From assembly GCA_963556145.1 (NCBI GenBank), contig OY744464.1, positions 3,844,001 to 3,908,000 on the forward strand: 64,000 bases of DNA. The letters are read 5' to 3'. This document shows positions 1-12,439 of this stretch, piece after piece; positions within the stretch are counted from its first letter, which is position 1, and each line of letters begins with the position of its first letter. This stretch comes from Hygrocybe punicea. Taxonomy: Eukaryota > Basidiomycota > Agaricomycetes > Agaricales > Hygrophoraceae. The position numbers and the translations under genes are program-made. The notes below the pieces were generated by a model that saw nothing but the letters and a program-made list of their open reading frames with translations, was not told the origin of the DNA and ran no database searches.

Positions 1-271
1 CCTGCTGCAGTCACTACCCATTGCCACCCCGCAACAAAACAAGGCGGACTGCGTTGTCTTGCCACACTTAGAAGAGGGAGGGTCAGTGAATAGCAGAAGG
101 GTGGGAATGCAGAAGAGGTGACCCTGAGTCTGTTGCTCTAAGGTGTAAACATGGTGGAGGGGACAGGGAGGTTGTGGTTGACGAAGCGGTTTTGTGAGGT
201 TGCGGTTGAGAAGGAGGTTGATGTTTGAATTTGAGCTCAGAAGTTGGGCAGGGTTTGAATAAGGGATCCTC
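1..271. other. No recognisable gene
   Basis: I see no long reading frame, repeat or RNA structure here. The stretch ends where the left arm of a foldback element begins. Confidence 0.4.
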
Positions 272-920
272 ATCAGTAAAACCTGATATTACTTAATTTT
301 GTCTTAGGGTGTCTTAGTGCATCTTGATGTTCTTAAAATTTGTAATTAAGGTGATCAAGAAACTGTACCTACTTAGGCCAAGACAGAATTTCTTAATTTG
401 TCTTATTTGTAACAAAAGTTGAGGTGGGAGAAATGTGAGTTGATGGCTTGTAAAAGCCTTTGTCTTGGTAGAGTTTGCACATTTTAGGTAGAGATAGTGA
501 TGAAAATTGGACTGTTTACAAGCAGTATAAAATTGGGATTAAGACAGACTAAGACAACTAAGACAAACTAAGAGATTAAGACTTTCCATATGAAAATTTT
601 ACCTTTTAGTTGAGTTGGTGTCTTAATGTCTTAATTGTCTTAGTCTGTCTTAATCCCAATTTTATACTGCTTGTAAACAGTCCAATTTTCATCACTATCT
701 CTACCTAAAATGTGCAAACTCTACCAAGACAAAGGCTTTTACAAGCCATCAACTTACATTTCTCCCACCTCAACTTTTGTTACAAATAAGACAAATTAAG
801 AAATTTTGTCTTGGCCTAAGTAGGTACAGTTTCTTGATCACCTTAATTACAAATTTTAAGAACATCAAGATGTCCTAAGACACCCTAAGACAAAATTAAG
901 TAATATCAGGTTTTCCTGAT
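272..920. mobile_element. Foldback (long inverted repeat) element
   Basis: The left arm (272 to about 585) is the near-perfect reverse complement of the right arm (about 622 to 920), leaving a short AT-rich loop. The outer ends read ATCAGTAAAACCTG and, inverted, ATCAGGAAAACCTG. The arms are rich in TAAGACA/TGTCTTA motifs. There is no coding capacity, so it is a non-autonomous DNA element or MITE. I found no convincing target-site duplication, so the superfamily is open. Confidence 0.8.
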
Positions 921-1364
921 GCGGCCTCACGCTCGGAAATCGCTGCAAAGTCTTTGCCCAGCACTGATTTGATGTCGGTGTCCATCCTTGAGGTCTGTAA
1001 TTGGCCCAGTGCCATGAACTAGGCTGGATCGTGGCCAGTTTCCATAGAAATTTAAATAAAAAGAAGCTGACTTGTACCAATGATGAATTCTATTCGATTT
1101 TCATATCAGTTACCCCCATTACCGAGTTTAGATAGGATCTAATATGAAACTGAATTAAATCTTATCTATTTCTGATGCTGCCCTTTCTAGGTCTCAGGGA
1201 CACTGTGAGCACAATGGCGGTGTAGATATTTTGGAGTACATTTGTGCCGTACAATCAGTAAAGGTCTATGTAAAAAGATGGGTTCAATATTGGGGCAATG
1301 GAATGAGAGGGGAAAGATCAGAGGGAGGCACGGAATGTCCAAGAAAGATAGAAGCAAAGAAAAA
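921..1364. other. Non-coding stretch between foldback element and YR element
   Basis: No supported gene. This may include the 3' terminal region of the minus-strand tyrosine-recombinase element, but I could not identify its terminal repeats by eye. Confidence 0.35.
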
Positions 1365-3573
1365 TCATGTCAAATGGGCCGGTCCGCCATGTATAAGCGC
1401 CTGCAATACAAAAGGGTTTTTACGGATGTAGATCTGAAAAGCTGTAGATGACCAGCAGCCAGCGGCCTGAATGATGTGAGGTGCCGTGCCTGAGATAGCG
1501 AGAGAGGTGACCCCTCTGGCATGCATAGACTGACCAGCAAGGGAGATAGGATAAATATTTTGCATGCATTTGATAAACCAAGAATGGCGGGGGACAGTAC
1601 CATCGGCTTTTAGCCAGAGTGGTGAGTGGAAGGGGAAAAGGCGATCATGGGACACAAGGTAGGCAAAGAAAAAACGATAAGGGTCATCTGCATCAGGGAG
1701 ACACTGGACATGGACAATGTTGCCCTGAAAGAAGGAGTTGGCTTTGTGGGTAGGTAGTGTGTAACTGTAATCAAGGTGTGTGAAAGAAACGGTGTGGCGC
1801 AGCGAGAGTTTGCGAGGATCATCCAAATGGCAATGATCGGGATATGTCAGCTCACCCAGGCGTAGGAGTGCAAAGAAACCAGTGAGGAGCTGTGCAACGA
1901 AAAGTCGGTCATCGTGGATGCTCGCAGTTGCGATGCAGAGGTCCGAGCAAGAAAGGGGGTCTTTGCGTTGTAGAGGCTCCAGCCCGTCTGGACCCAAATC
2001 CTCTTCATATCCCACTTCGTCCCCGTCCATTCCCATTCACGTATCGTCGATTCCGCCCGATTCCGGTTCTCTCCGTTGATTCCGCTCTGGATTCCGCCTC
2101 CGGAATCGTTCCTACACGCAATGCGATGTCTCTAACGACCCGGAATCAGTACGTATATAGTTACATATGATATATCTTCGTTTCCCGTTACTTAGTACAT
2201 AGCACCATTCCTCCTATACTCCACTCCACTCCACTCCTATCAGTTACAGCCTTCGGTTGTAGTACATAGTTACTACAGCACAGGATCACTCCCAGTAGCA
2301 TAAAAGATGTACCCTTATACTACAACCATCATATTACATCCCACCATATCATATTACATCCTATCATATCACTCCCCTTCAGTTCTATTTCTTAGTCCTC
2401 GCTTCGTATCGTCTCCATATCAGTCTTCGTACTCCACTCCCTTCACTTCCCCTCTGATCCGGTGTGACGGCGAGTTCGGTTGTAGACCCGAATGGGAATC
2501 TACGAAAGTGGTGATCAGCTAAGAAGTGATCAGAGGAGTTTAGTGTCTATAGTCTAGTCAATCCAACCCGAATCCGGGGTTCCGGATCAGAGGGGAAGTG
2601 AAGGGAGTGGAGTACGAAGACTAATATGGAGACGATACGAAGCGAGGACTAAGAAATAGAACTGAAGGGGAACGATAACCTGTATTTTCTATATGATGGG
2701 ATATATGATAATCTATATGATTGTAGTATAAGGGTACATCTTTTATACTACTAGGAGAGATCCTGTGCTGTAGTAACTATGTACTACAACCGAAGGCTGT
2801 AACTGATAGGAGAGGAGTGGAGTGGAGGAATGCTATGTACTAGGAGACGGGAAACGTAGATACATGATATATGACTATAAACGTACTGATTCCGTGTCGT
2901 TAGAGACATTGCAGTGCATGTAGGAACGAATCCGGAGGCGGAATCCAGAGCGGAATCGATGGAGAGAACCGGAATCGGGCAGAATCGACGGTATATGAAT
3001 GGGAATGGACGGGGACGATGTGGGATATGAAGAGGATTCGGGTCCAGACGGCCCGGAGCCTCTACACCGGAACCCCAGATTCGGGTTGGATTGACTAGAC
3101 TACATAGACACTAAACTCCTCTGATCACTTCTTAGCTGATCACCACTTTCGTAGATTCCCATTTCGGGTCTACAACCACACTCGCCGTCACAGCGTGTGG
3201 TCGGGGAACCATAATGGCATTTGCATCCAGTGAGTGTGCAAGAAATGATACGACTGTTGCGGTGCTTGTGAGCATCAGGGAAATGGTCCTCCAACTGATT
3301 GACGATACCCGATAAGTAGCTGTCAACAGAAGAAGGTTTGATGTTGGAACACATGAAAACGATGAAGAAACTAAGAGTGTCAGGGGTGGGGTCAATAGGG
3401 AAGGAGTGGGATTTGCAGAAAGTAAGATAAGAATTCAGAGTGGAATTGTAAGTGGAACGTGTGGATTTGTCGATAGAAAGGCCGAGGGCAACAGACCTCT
3501 CAACACAAGGGGGTCTAAGAAGGTCTGGGAGGGGGTGGATATGCAAACAGAGGTTTGGCTGGTGGCGGAGCAC
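1365..3573 (-). pseudogene. Tyrosine recombinase of the YR retroelement, split by an insertion
   Basis: The N-terminal core-binding part lies at 3573-3193 (start of a helical region, STRSTYNSTLNSYLTFCKSH). The catalytic part lies at 1968-1365. The first catalytic Arg lies in ALLRLGEL and the nucleophilic Tyr in AFQIYIRKNP. The box that usually reads GHSLRAGG in fungal relatives reads GQSMHARG, so the His and second Arg of the H-x-x-R motif appear to be replaced by Gln and His. The gene is interrupted by the foldback element at 1969-3192, flanked by GCGT on both sides; the frame is continuous across the junction. It would have integrated circular cDNA, and this copy should be inactive. Confidence 0.85.
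1969..3192. mobile_element. Foldback element inside the recombinase gene
   Basis: It is flanked by a 4-bp duplication GCGT (1965-1968 and 3193-3196). The ends are similar inverted termini, TGTAGAGGCTCC at the left and TGTGACGGCGAG at the right. Most of the element is a giant hairpin: about 2040-2462 pairs with about 2585-3010. The roughly 120-bp loop (2463-2585) is an inverted copy of the right terminal segment (3068-3192), so the element carries a rearranged internal copy of its own end. No coding sequence. Confidence 0.75.
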
Positions 3574-3582
3574 AATATTGAG

Positions 3583-6440
3583 TCAGTCGTGGGACAGGGC
3601 GTCGGCCACGATGTTCAAGGAGCCTTCGATGAGGCACACTTGTAAATCAATGGAGTGGGAGATCATTGTATCAACTGCAAGCTTGAGAATTTCATTGTAA
3701 ATGGGTTTCGCGGCGAGGCTGTTGAATATGTTGAAGGTATTGCTGCTGTCTGTATAAATGACGAGATGGCCTGTGAATGACAACGAGGCAGCATGAGTGA
3801 GGGCCCATAGGACGACTAGTGCCTCAAGGTAGAAAATGTTGTTCGGTGGTGCGTTTGCCGGTGGAGGCTGCTGAAATGCGAGGCCCATGGAGGGGTAGAC
3901 AAATCCAAGGCCGGTCAAACAGGCATCCCCAAATATTGTGAGATCTGCATCAATGGGTTCCCAAACAGTGGCATTCAGGAGACGCACACCTGGTGCCGAC
4001 TCTACATGGTGGTGAAGCCAGAGTAGATTGTTGATGACTGCTTTGTTCAAGAAGATGAGTGCGTCTGAGTTGGTCTTGCTGGCCATTTTATCGTAGAGGT
4101 TTGAAAGTGAGGGACAGAGGAGCGGGAAAACATTTAGAGACCAGTTCACCCACCCTGCCATGCACTGAAATTTGTGAAGGGAGTGGCAGTGGCCACTGCG
4201 TGGGGCTGTGACAAACTCGGTAATGGTGCCCAGTAAGTTGGTCCGTGCCTCTGGCATCATGGTGAAAGTCATGGCATTGGCATCGCACAGGAAACCAATG
4301 ATTAGGCAATGACATGGGTACGGGTACGGGTTACCTTTTTTGGACCCAGGCAAAACCCATACCCATGACCGCAGGTCTTGGTATACCTGCAGGTACCAGC
4401 CCAAACAGAGCCACACAGCTTCACAGGAATTCTAAACACAAATACCAGCGTCGACAACGACACCCAGCAATACATCCGCACCCCCACAGGCTGCCCCACA
4501 CACGCATGCATCCGCGACAACACAGACAACGCCGATAGCCACCACTTCCATGGCAACACAACACCAACCACCTGCCAAACAGCCCCATCCTTGCGCGAAA
4601 CCGTGTCCCAGCATGACACTACATGCCCACTGCAAGAAGCAACAGCAACTGCGTTGCACGATGCCCCGTCATCAAATAGTGCCCCAACGCGAACCCCCAT
4701 GCCCAAAACCCAATGGGAGACACATCACGTGCCCGCGTCAGCCCCAAACACACCATCCCCACTGCAAAAGACATCTGAATGTGTCTCAAGTCCCACCCCG
4801 GCCCCAAACCCCGCGCCCATGCAAGAAAACGCGTTCAAACGTGTCCCAGACCGTGGTCCCACAACACCTGACCATTTGACGCCCACACAGGCCCCAAAGC
4901 CCATGCCCGTGCAACAGAATGTGCCCAAACGCGCCCCAGACCCCGTTCCCCCCCCAAGTACATGCCCACACGCGCCCACAATCACGACGCCACCGTCCAG
5001 ACGCCACAACTGCAAACGCCAAGGCTAAACGGTGTCGAAATGCGGGCTGACGTGTACGTGACGATGGAGGAGGATGAGAGGGAGGGGAGAATGGGAGATG
5101 GTGTGGGGAACGAGGAGACGGATACGATGGGCAAGGGTCTCTTGCCCACGAGAACCCAACCTGTCGCATGGTTCCCAGCCCCCCCACTCCTTGTGTTTGC
5201 ACAGCACCATGTCAATTGACATGCGTGTCAGTGACGTGAGGTAGATGTGGGCTGGAACCCACCGGGTTTCCTGCGCAGGTCAATACCCATACCCGACCCA
5301 CCGCTACCCGCCATCTACCCGCTGAAAAAAGACCCGTGGGTAGACGGGTACAGGTTGGAGCGGGTCTGGGTATGGGTTGGCCTCAGGACACCCACGGGTA
5401 TACCCGTGTCATTGCCTACCAATGATCTTGACAGTGTCACCAAACTCTTGTTTCCCTTTCTCATGCGGCAGACCAATCTTGTCCCAGAGGAGGAGAAGTT
5501 GCATTTGCTTCCATGGGTAGAACGTGTCATACGGAGGGTAGTACGCGACGTGGCCAGTGACTTCGAAAGAGAAAGTGTCATCAACATATGTAAAGAGGTC
5601 AGAGAGGGACTTCACATAGATTGTGATCCATATCACGAGTGCCATGAATGCTGCCCAGATGCGATAAGCTCCACGATTGCCGAAGTTGTTGTTACGGTTG
5701 ACATGTCATTCACCATCTACTGTGATGATTTGTTTGGCTTGGTACAGGAAATGGAGAGGCATTCGCTGGTAAACTTGTGAGACATCGGATTTGAACAAGG
5801 TGAGTGGAGCGTTTCCATGTTCACGACGAAAATTGAGGAGAGCTTGTCCCAGGTTCTGCAAGTTGTTGAGTCGAGAGCCAACAATAGCTGAGTGAGCAAT
5901 CAGGGAGTTTAATGAGTGAACACTCACGCTGTGGTCGACGACAAGCCTCAAGTTGGTCAACCGTGGCTTTGGGACAGCGTGGACATACTGTACATACCAG
6001 GGAGCAGTTCCTGACCAAAGGACTCTGAGAAACGGCCGAGCGAAATCTCCTTGTCACGCTGAGCATGAATGAAGTCATGTTCTTTTTCTGACTTAGGAGG
6101 CCGGACAGAGGCATCATGAGTAGAAGGGTACAAAGGATCCCAGACAGACCAAGGCCAGAAGCCCTGGCGTAGGCCTGTGATGACAGACGAGATGAAAGGT
6201 TGGTTTGGGTGGGTTGTCAGGAGATGCGCGAATGTGGGGATGCGGACGGGAGTGACGATCTTGAAAAGGTGTGAGTTGCACAAGATCATCTCGACGAGTT
6301 CGTCGGTGTATTCAGAGGATGGAGGTTGTGGGAGCAGAGGATCTGATTCCATTGTCAGTGCAGAAGGGTAAGTGCCTGTGTCGAGGTTGGACCAGAGAAA
6401 TTTGCGGAAATAATGAGGACGGGAGTGGAACATATCAGGT
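3583..6440 (-). pseudogene. Reverse transcriptase-RNase H of the YR retroelement
   Basis: Reading from 6440 downward: a conserved pre-RT block (PHYFRKFLWS, then HPNQPFISSVITGLRQGFWP), an RT fingers/palm segment (LTNLRLVVDHS, LFKSDVSQVYQRMP), the YVDD catalytic box near 5567, then RNase H with EALVVLWALTHA and IYTDSSN, ending in NIVADALSHD at 3586. Lesions: a one-base frame change near 5980, an in-frame TGA just after ITVDGE near 5700, and the hAT-like insertion at 4303-5418. Removing that insertion with one CCAATGAT copy rejoins KIIG to FLCDANAMTF in frame. It copied element RNA into cDNA; this copy is not functional. Confidence 0.88.
4303..5418. mobile_element. Non-autonomous hAT-like DNA element
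   Basis: It is bounded by the 8-bp duplication CCAATGAT (4295-4302 and 5419-5426). Termini are inverted repeats starting TAGGCAATGACA(T/C)GGGTA, followed by repeated GGGTA-type motifs. An 8-bp duplication with TA-starting inverted repeats is the hAT signature. There is no transposase. The interior is C-rich with imperfect internal repeats and keeps a 216-codon Pro/Thr-rich frame open (4378-5028, plus), which I do not treat as a gene. Confidence 0.85.
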
Positions 6441-6623
6441 CTTTGTGCTGGTGCAGGAAGCAGACCTATGGTCCATGTGACGGCATGTGGAGCAGACATG
6501 AGCATAGCGGCACTGAGACGAGGTGGAAGGGCAGATGCCGTCGTTGAAATGTCGGCAAGGCTCTGACTTCTTTTTAGTGTCATTGCAGGCATGGGTGTGG
6601 CTGCTTGAAACCGCTCGAGTGTC

Positions 6624-7901
6624 TCATTTTGTTGCATGAGGGGACATGAGGAAACCTGTACCAAATTCGGAGAGGTAAGATCGTTCCCAATGCGAAAATG
6701 AGGAGAAATCGCTAAGCAGGAGGTCCCTGCGGGAGGCGACTTCGGTCTGGATTTTATGATCGAGGAGGATGATTCTTTCATGAACCGAGGGGTGGGCGCT
6801 GTTGAAGAGCTTGAGTACATAGTGTTGATAGTGTTGCAGTTCCCAGTCCCAGTGGGGAAATACCCAAAGGGTAGCTTCAGACACTTTGCCCCAGGTGATG
6901 ACCCATTCTCTGATGGTTTTGACCGATTTGATGGGGTCGGAGGAGCTGAACCGCAGTTCAATCCCGTCACCGAGTTTTTGGGATGTCCGAGTGTTGTGAG
7001 AGACAGAGTGGTGGTGGGTGATGACCTTGTCGAGGTTGATAGATTGGCCTTTGATGAGAGCCGTCCACTCAGACTCAGGGAAGGAGATATGGCTTGTGGA
7101 GTTGAGCAGCAAACTGAGGACATATTTGATGTCTTTTGAGAATTCGAGGAGGAGACGATGTGTCTTCGTGAGCTCAGGTTTGAGTATGGCGTCCCCGATA
7201 ATATTCACGACAGTCCAAGGAAGGGCAGAGTCATCGACTCTCCTTCATTTTGGTTCGCTGTCTCGTTCGACTGAGGACATGCGAGATGGATCTGGTCTAG
7301 CAATGTGGGTGTGATCCTGTCCAACAACGTGGGTTTCAATCTGTCCAATAATGCCGGTTTCATCCAGTCCAGCACCGTGAGCTCTATCCGGTTGTGGAGA
7401 AACGGGGCACGGCGAGTCGACTTGGTCGCGGATAAACGGTCCAGGAACGGTGTTGGTCGCTGAGTCATACCTGTCAAGCATGGCGAGGTAGGACGCGAGA
7501 GCACTGCTTCCTGCGCTGTTGAGTTCCCTAGATCCAGGGATTGTATCTGTGAGAGCAAGGAAAGTGTCAGACTTGGAGGTAGCTCCTCTCCTGAATGTGT
7601 TGAGGATGAGCTCGCATTGTCGAGTGACGTCTGGTCTAGCAAGGAATTCCGGGGCTGCAGACACAATCACCTCAGAAGAGATAACTTCTTCTCGGGGTGC
7701 TTGACTGGAAGCTGCGATGGTGCTTGTGAATTTGATGTGTGCGTGAACGATTCCATTCCGGTCCATCTCTGTGAAGGCCCTGAGTCCGCATTGGTGCGAG
7801 AAGTCATAAAAAGATGTTTGATGGAATTTATTCAAATATGAAAAAGAGAATAAAAAATAATCCTCTACTCCTGGTGAGGCAATGTGGTAAGTATGGCCCA
7901 C
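6624..7901 (-). pseudogene. Gag-like region of the YR retroelement
   Basis: There are two frames: an N-terminal part (7901-7245) with no recognised domain, and a C-terminal part (7208-6624) with FPESEWTALIKGQSINLDKV and the block FPHWDWELQHYQHYVLKLF. That block is characteristic of the ORF preceding RT in fungal DIRS/Ngaro-like elements. The frame switch near 7210-7245 indicates an indel. Presumably it formed the structural protein. The assignment rests on position plus remembered family motifs. Confidence 0.6.
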
Positions 7902-9313
7902 AGAAAAAGAGGGATACGCTACCTGGGTGAACCAATGTGGTGAGAGAAATGAGGGTGAGACAAACTCCTGTTTCTCAGCGTGAGCTTGGGTTCACCCAAA
8001 GGGTAGGGTTACGCTTTGTCAGAAATGAGGTCTGCCTGTGTGAGGGAATTACACCATTGAAGGGGATACGGCGAAAACCACGTGTAACAGAAAAGCTCTC
8101 GTCTATTAGACTTGAGTAAAATTATTTTTTAAACTTGATTATTATCAAAATCCTTTTAGCCATCTGATTCCTTGACTTACAATATTAATACTTTTCTCTT
8201 GAAAATGCGGCCCGATACTCAGAAAAGAAAATAATTAAAAAATAATTAAAAAATAATTGCTTTTACCTGGGGTTCAAACTTTGCATGGCATACGATTAAA
8301 TAAATTCCTATAAAATTGTGAGAGATTCTCCACATATCCTGCTACAACTTTGCCTGCAAAGGCTAACAATTTCAAGCTAAATTGGAATCATGCCAGTTGA
8401 ACTCAAAATGCTTGGCCTTTGCAGGAGGACTTGTAGTACAAAGTCCTGGAAATTTATTGAGTAGTATATGAAGACAAATTTACCAAATCCAGAATTGCTG
8501 AAAACCTTATGCTGTTTGGTTTGACAAAGAATTTTTGGCACCTAATTTGTTCTCAATAAAATCCCTCTAGAGTAAAGGTAGTGTGAAGTTAATAGAAAAC
8601 ATGAGGCATTTTCATATGCCATTATTGTGAAGATATAGTCAACATGTCACATTGTAAAAGTTGCAGTGCATTGACTTTAACATAAGGGCAGCTTCACATT
8701 TCATATTTTAAAAATATTTAATGTTTTCTCTAGGTCCTATACTACAATTCACATCTATACTTCAAAGAGATTAGACTACATCTCTGCTCAAGAAAAATCA
8801 CATACCAAACACTGGATATGCTTGGTATTCTGCTTTAAATCATTCATGATTCTGGCAAGACAGGATACAGAAGTTGGAATACAGCAGCTATAATGCAAGG
8901 TAAAGAAGAGTTATAAATGGTTAATTTGGAGACAGGTAAGATAAGAAGGTGTATTTTGGTGTGGCAAAGGACCAGAAACATCATTTTTCTTCCATTACAG
9001 CTGTTTGTATAAATGATGGCACTTTTTGAAATTTTTTGAATCAATTGAATAATATGGACTTAGACAAATTTTCTGTGCTCAATCTTGTATCTCATGAAAT
9101 ACTGCATGGATTGACATGGTTACAGAGGGAAAGTTGTACCATTTTTTAAGGGCTATCGGCCCCAGTGAGAATTGGACATTTTCGTATATATTTAGGTCTT
9201 GTGGATTTGTGCGAAATACAATATCTATATTCAGATAGTTTGCCATCTTATCTGATCTGCGTGAGATAGCTGTATGTGAATACACCTCTAAGTTGCTTCT
9301 CGGATATGCCTGT
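7902..9313. other. AT-rich non-coding stretch
   Basis: Up to about 8110 this is probably the 5' leader of the minus-strand YR element. From 8110 to 9313 it is AT-rich with no credible reading frame and no inverted or direct terminal repeats that I can see. It abuts a truncated LTR of element A, so it may be sequence that replaced the missing LTR part. Confidence 0.4.
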
Positions 9314-9369
9314 AATGACAAGAACTTGTACACCCCGAATCTGCACCTACAAAGGCTGCATTCACCACA
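9314..9369 (+). repeat. Truncated 5' LTR of element A
   Basis: It matches the last 56 bases of the LTR at 14950-15191 with a few transitions, ending CACCACA. The upstream ~186 bp of the LTR is absent, so this copy lacks its own LTR promoter. Confidence 0.8.
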
Positions 9370-9371
9370 TC

Positions 9372-9388
9372 TGGAGCCCACCGCGAGG
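9372..9388 (+). other. Primer-binding site, element A
   Basis: TGGAGCCCACCGCGAGG begins 2 nt after the LTR. The complement ends in GGTGGGCTCCA, the acceptor end of a tRNA. The same site is used by elements B, D and E. Confidence 0.75.
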
Positions 9389-12056
9389 ATCTGTCAGCTC
9401 ACTTCACTCTCCTTGTATTTCTATACCCTGTTTGCCATTTTTGGCATAAAAACCCTCCTTTTCAGCTGCAAAAAAGATTTCCTGCGCCTCGTCGTCGCCT
9501 CGTAGCTTTAAAAAGCTTCCCGAAGATGTTATCCACCCTCTACTTGCTTCTGTGTAGGTTTCTCGCACCTCCCCGATGGCAGCCGTTCCCCCTCGCAAGT
9601 CCCAGAGCCAGTGACACGTCACATGCCGACGAACCTGACTTTCGTTTATTGTCAATTTTCCTCAGCCTCGTTCTCTCTTTGTCCTATGTTCTCATGTATT
9701 ACATCGCCATCTACTTCCATTCCTTTGTTTTCCACCTGACTTCCACCTCCGAAGACCCCAAAAACGACAAAAATATGCCAAGTGTAGCACAAGTACCTGA
9801 AACGAGTCGGGTTCGAGAACTAGAAGAACTACAGGTTGGATTAGGTGAAAAAGAGAAGCAAAGGGAAGGTTTTTGTGCCTGTGGACAAAAGTACGTACCG
9901 GTTAGTCGTTACAGAGGGTCCCGCGTGGGAAAGCATATCCCAACCCATCGAACCGCTGCCAACCCGTTCCAGTGCCGCCAGACAACGCTCGGACACCCCC
10001 TCACGCCCCCTCTAAACTCAACGGAACTACGTACGCAGATTCAATATGCCAGACGCAGCCCACGCAGCCACTTTCCGTTGTCTTGGATTACCAACAACGT
10101 GCAGCGCCCCATCATGGTGACACCCCACCCGGCACACCCACATTTGACGTCCAACGCCCCCGTTTCATGTCCCAACAGCCCCTGTTCACCACCAACATCC
10201 CAGACGAGCCATTCCCACCCCATTTCGATGAACCGGACATGCCACGTCACCAATCGCAAACCCGTGTATCCAGGCCACCAACTGTGTCACCACGCGTCTA
10301 CCCCCCGCGAACCACCTCGTACGTGTCCGCACAGGCCCCAGCACCCCCACGCACGACGTCGTTGCTGTAGTGGACCCAGTCCATCGAGTCCCAGGCCCTA
10401 CAACATCAGAAATGCGACTCCGAGCCTCCCGCATCTCCCGGCCTCGTACCATGTCACAGACCGTCCCCGACATGCTCGTACACCCCCCCGTTCGCCTTCA
10501 GTGCCCCTAACGAGCCGTTCCTGCACTGTTTGGATGACGCGGCCGCTGGTCATGCCAACCCGCCTCACACCGCCAGCAAGTCGACACCCGCGGCCCCTCC
10601 CACCTTCGTTGGACTACCCGCCGCCACGTACAGCCTCCCAGAGCTCCCCACCGTCCTTCGCAAGCCCTCACGAGCCGCCTCTGCCGTTATCGAGACCCCA
10701 CTCGCGTGCCACGTCACTCTGCCTCACGGACCCGCCTATTCGACATCCCCGGCCTCACCTCCCTTCGTTGAACCGCCTGCCACCTCGTACCGCATCCCAG
10801 CACCCTCCATTGCCACTCGCAAGTTCGTGCGAGCCTTCCCCACCACGTTCGAGCTCCCCACGCCGTGCCACGTCACTTCGCCATATGCACACGCATATTC
10901 GACGTCACCGGCCTCGCCCCCCTTTGTTGGACATCCCGCCGCCTCATATAGCCTCCCAGCACCTCACAGCGTCCCTCGCGAGTTCGTACAAGCCGTCCCC
11001 ACCATTATCAAGTCCCCAATGCCGTGCAACGTCAATCCGCCTCATGCACCCATCTACTCGACATCCCCGGCCGCTCACTCGTTCGTTGGACACTCCGCCG
11101 CCTCGTACAACATCGCACCACCCCCCCCATGAGCCGCCCCTGCCGTTAACGAGGTCCCACGCACATGCCACGTCACTCAGTGTCATACACCCACCTATTC
11201 GACGTCCCTGGCCTCTCCCACCATCGTTAGACACCCCGCCGCCTCGCACCACTTCCCAGCACCCCACAGCACCCCTCGTGAGTCCGTACCAGCTGCTGCT
11301 GCCATTATCGAGTCCCCAACGCCATGCCACGCCAACCCGCCTACTCGACATCCCCGGCCGCTCACACCTTCGTTGGACCACCCGCCGCCTCGTACCACTT
11401 CACAAGGCCACACAATGCCCATCTTGACACCGTACAAGCCGTCCCCGCAGCATTCGAGCCCTCAACGTTGTGCCATGTCACCCAACAGCCAATCCCCACA
11501 TCCCACCATCCGAGGCCAACGACCACCGCGCATGCTGGCCCCCACACTCTCATTCACGCCCCTGGACCTCTGTATGGCCCCTCCCGGTACGAAATGGGTC
11601 CGTCCCCGTCCCTCTTCATCCCACGCGAACCGCCACGTCACCCCACCTCGACCCCCACTCTCGACCCCCAAGCCCAAGCCATCCCCGTCCTCGTCCACCC
11701 CTGTTCAACCACCTACGCCCTTGACCAACCCCACGACACCCCCCCTGTCCATTTGCGAGCTCAAACGAAGCCCCTGACTATCCACAACCATGAACCCACG
11801 CCCACCAGCCGCCCAAGCCCGTTCCCCAACCCAATGCACCCGCAACCGAATCCCTACACCCACGCCCAAGTCCTGTCACTCCAATCAATGTCCCCATTGT
11901 TGTTCCCAACCGCGCACAAAGATCCCCAGACCCCACTTCTACATATCCACACACCCACGCTCATTGGCCATCAACATCCGTTCCTCAACCTCGTACCCCC
12001 GTCTCCATCATCCTATGCCCACGTCTCTGTCCCTGCACCTTTGCCTACGTCCCCGC

Positions 12057-12214
12057 TGGAGTGGTACCGAGGTACCACTCCGGGGGCTCACGCAGGACTC
12101 GAGGGAAAGGTCGACTGGATAGGAAGGATGGACTGACTACTACATCTGGAAGGCTACTAACTAGGTCAAACCGTGGGAACCTGATCACGTGACTGACCAG
12201 GCACAACTACTACA
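12057..12214 (-). repeat. 3' LTR of element C
   Basis: 158 bp, identical by eye to 14313-14470. It is 3' in element orientation (minus strand). Confidence 0.88.
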
Positions 12215-12230
12215 AGTGCCCCTCCTCCTC

Positions 12231-12252
12231 ATGGTGACGTCCTCGTCACCAT
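12231..12252 (-). promoter_or_regulatory. Pre-3'LTR hairpin, element C
   Basis: Nine-base-pair perfect stem (arms ATGGTGACG and CGTCACCAT) closing the loop AGGA on the element strand. It lies 16 nt before the 3' LTR, just upstream of the purine tract. It has the same architecture as in A, B, D and E but a different stem sequence. Confidence 0.75.
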
Positions 12253-12439
12253 ACCACTACTAAAAGAAAACAAAAAGCAAAACAAAACTGACCAAGAAAA
12301 AAAAACTCTCCAGTCACGACTCCCAGTCCCTCACGATGCCCCGGGCCTTATACGTGAGGCGGGACCATATCGTCCATCGAAGATCGGTGGTGGCAGATGA
12401 CCAAACTAGACTCTCTCTCAGCTCTCCAAAACTCCTCAG

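Larger units (their letters stand above)
1365..7901 (-). mobile_element. Decayed DIRS/Ngaro-like tyrosine-recombinase retrotransposon
   Basis: On the minus strand the order is a gag-like region (7901-6624), reverse transcriptase then RNase H (about 6440-3583), and tyrosine recombinase (3573-1365). That order and the missing integrase define YR retrotransposons. The copy is dead: reading frames change within gag and RT, there is an in-frame stop in RT, and two DNA elements are inserted. The true termini, which in this class carry split direct or inverted repeats, were not found, so the limits given are those of coding sequence. Confidence 0.85.

Noticed and set aside
4378..5028. 216-codon Pro/Thr-rich frame as a host gene
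   Set aside because: It lies wholly inside a non-autonomous hAT-like element in C-rich repeats where several frames stay open.
9079..9381. 100-codon minus-strand frame left of element A
   Set aside because: It crosses the LTR remnant of A and shows no family pattern.
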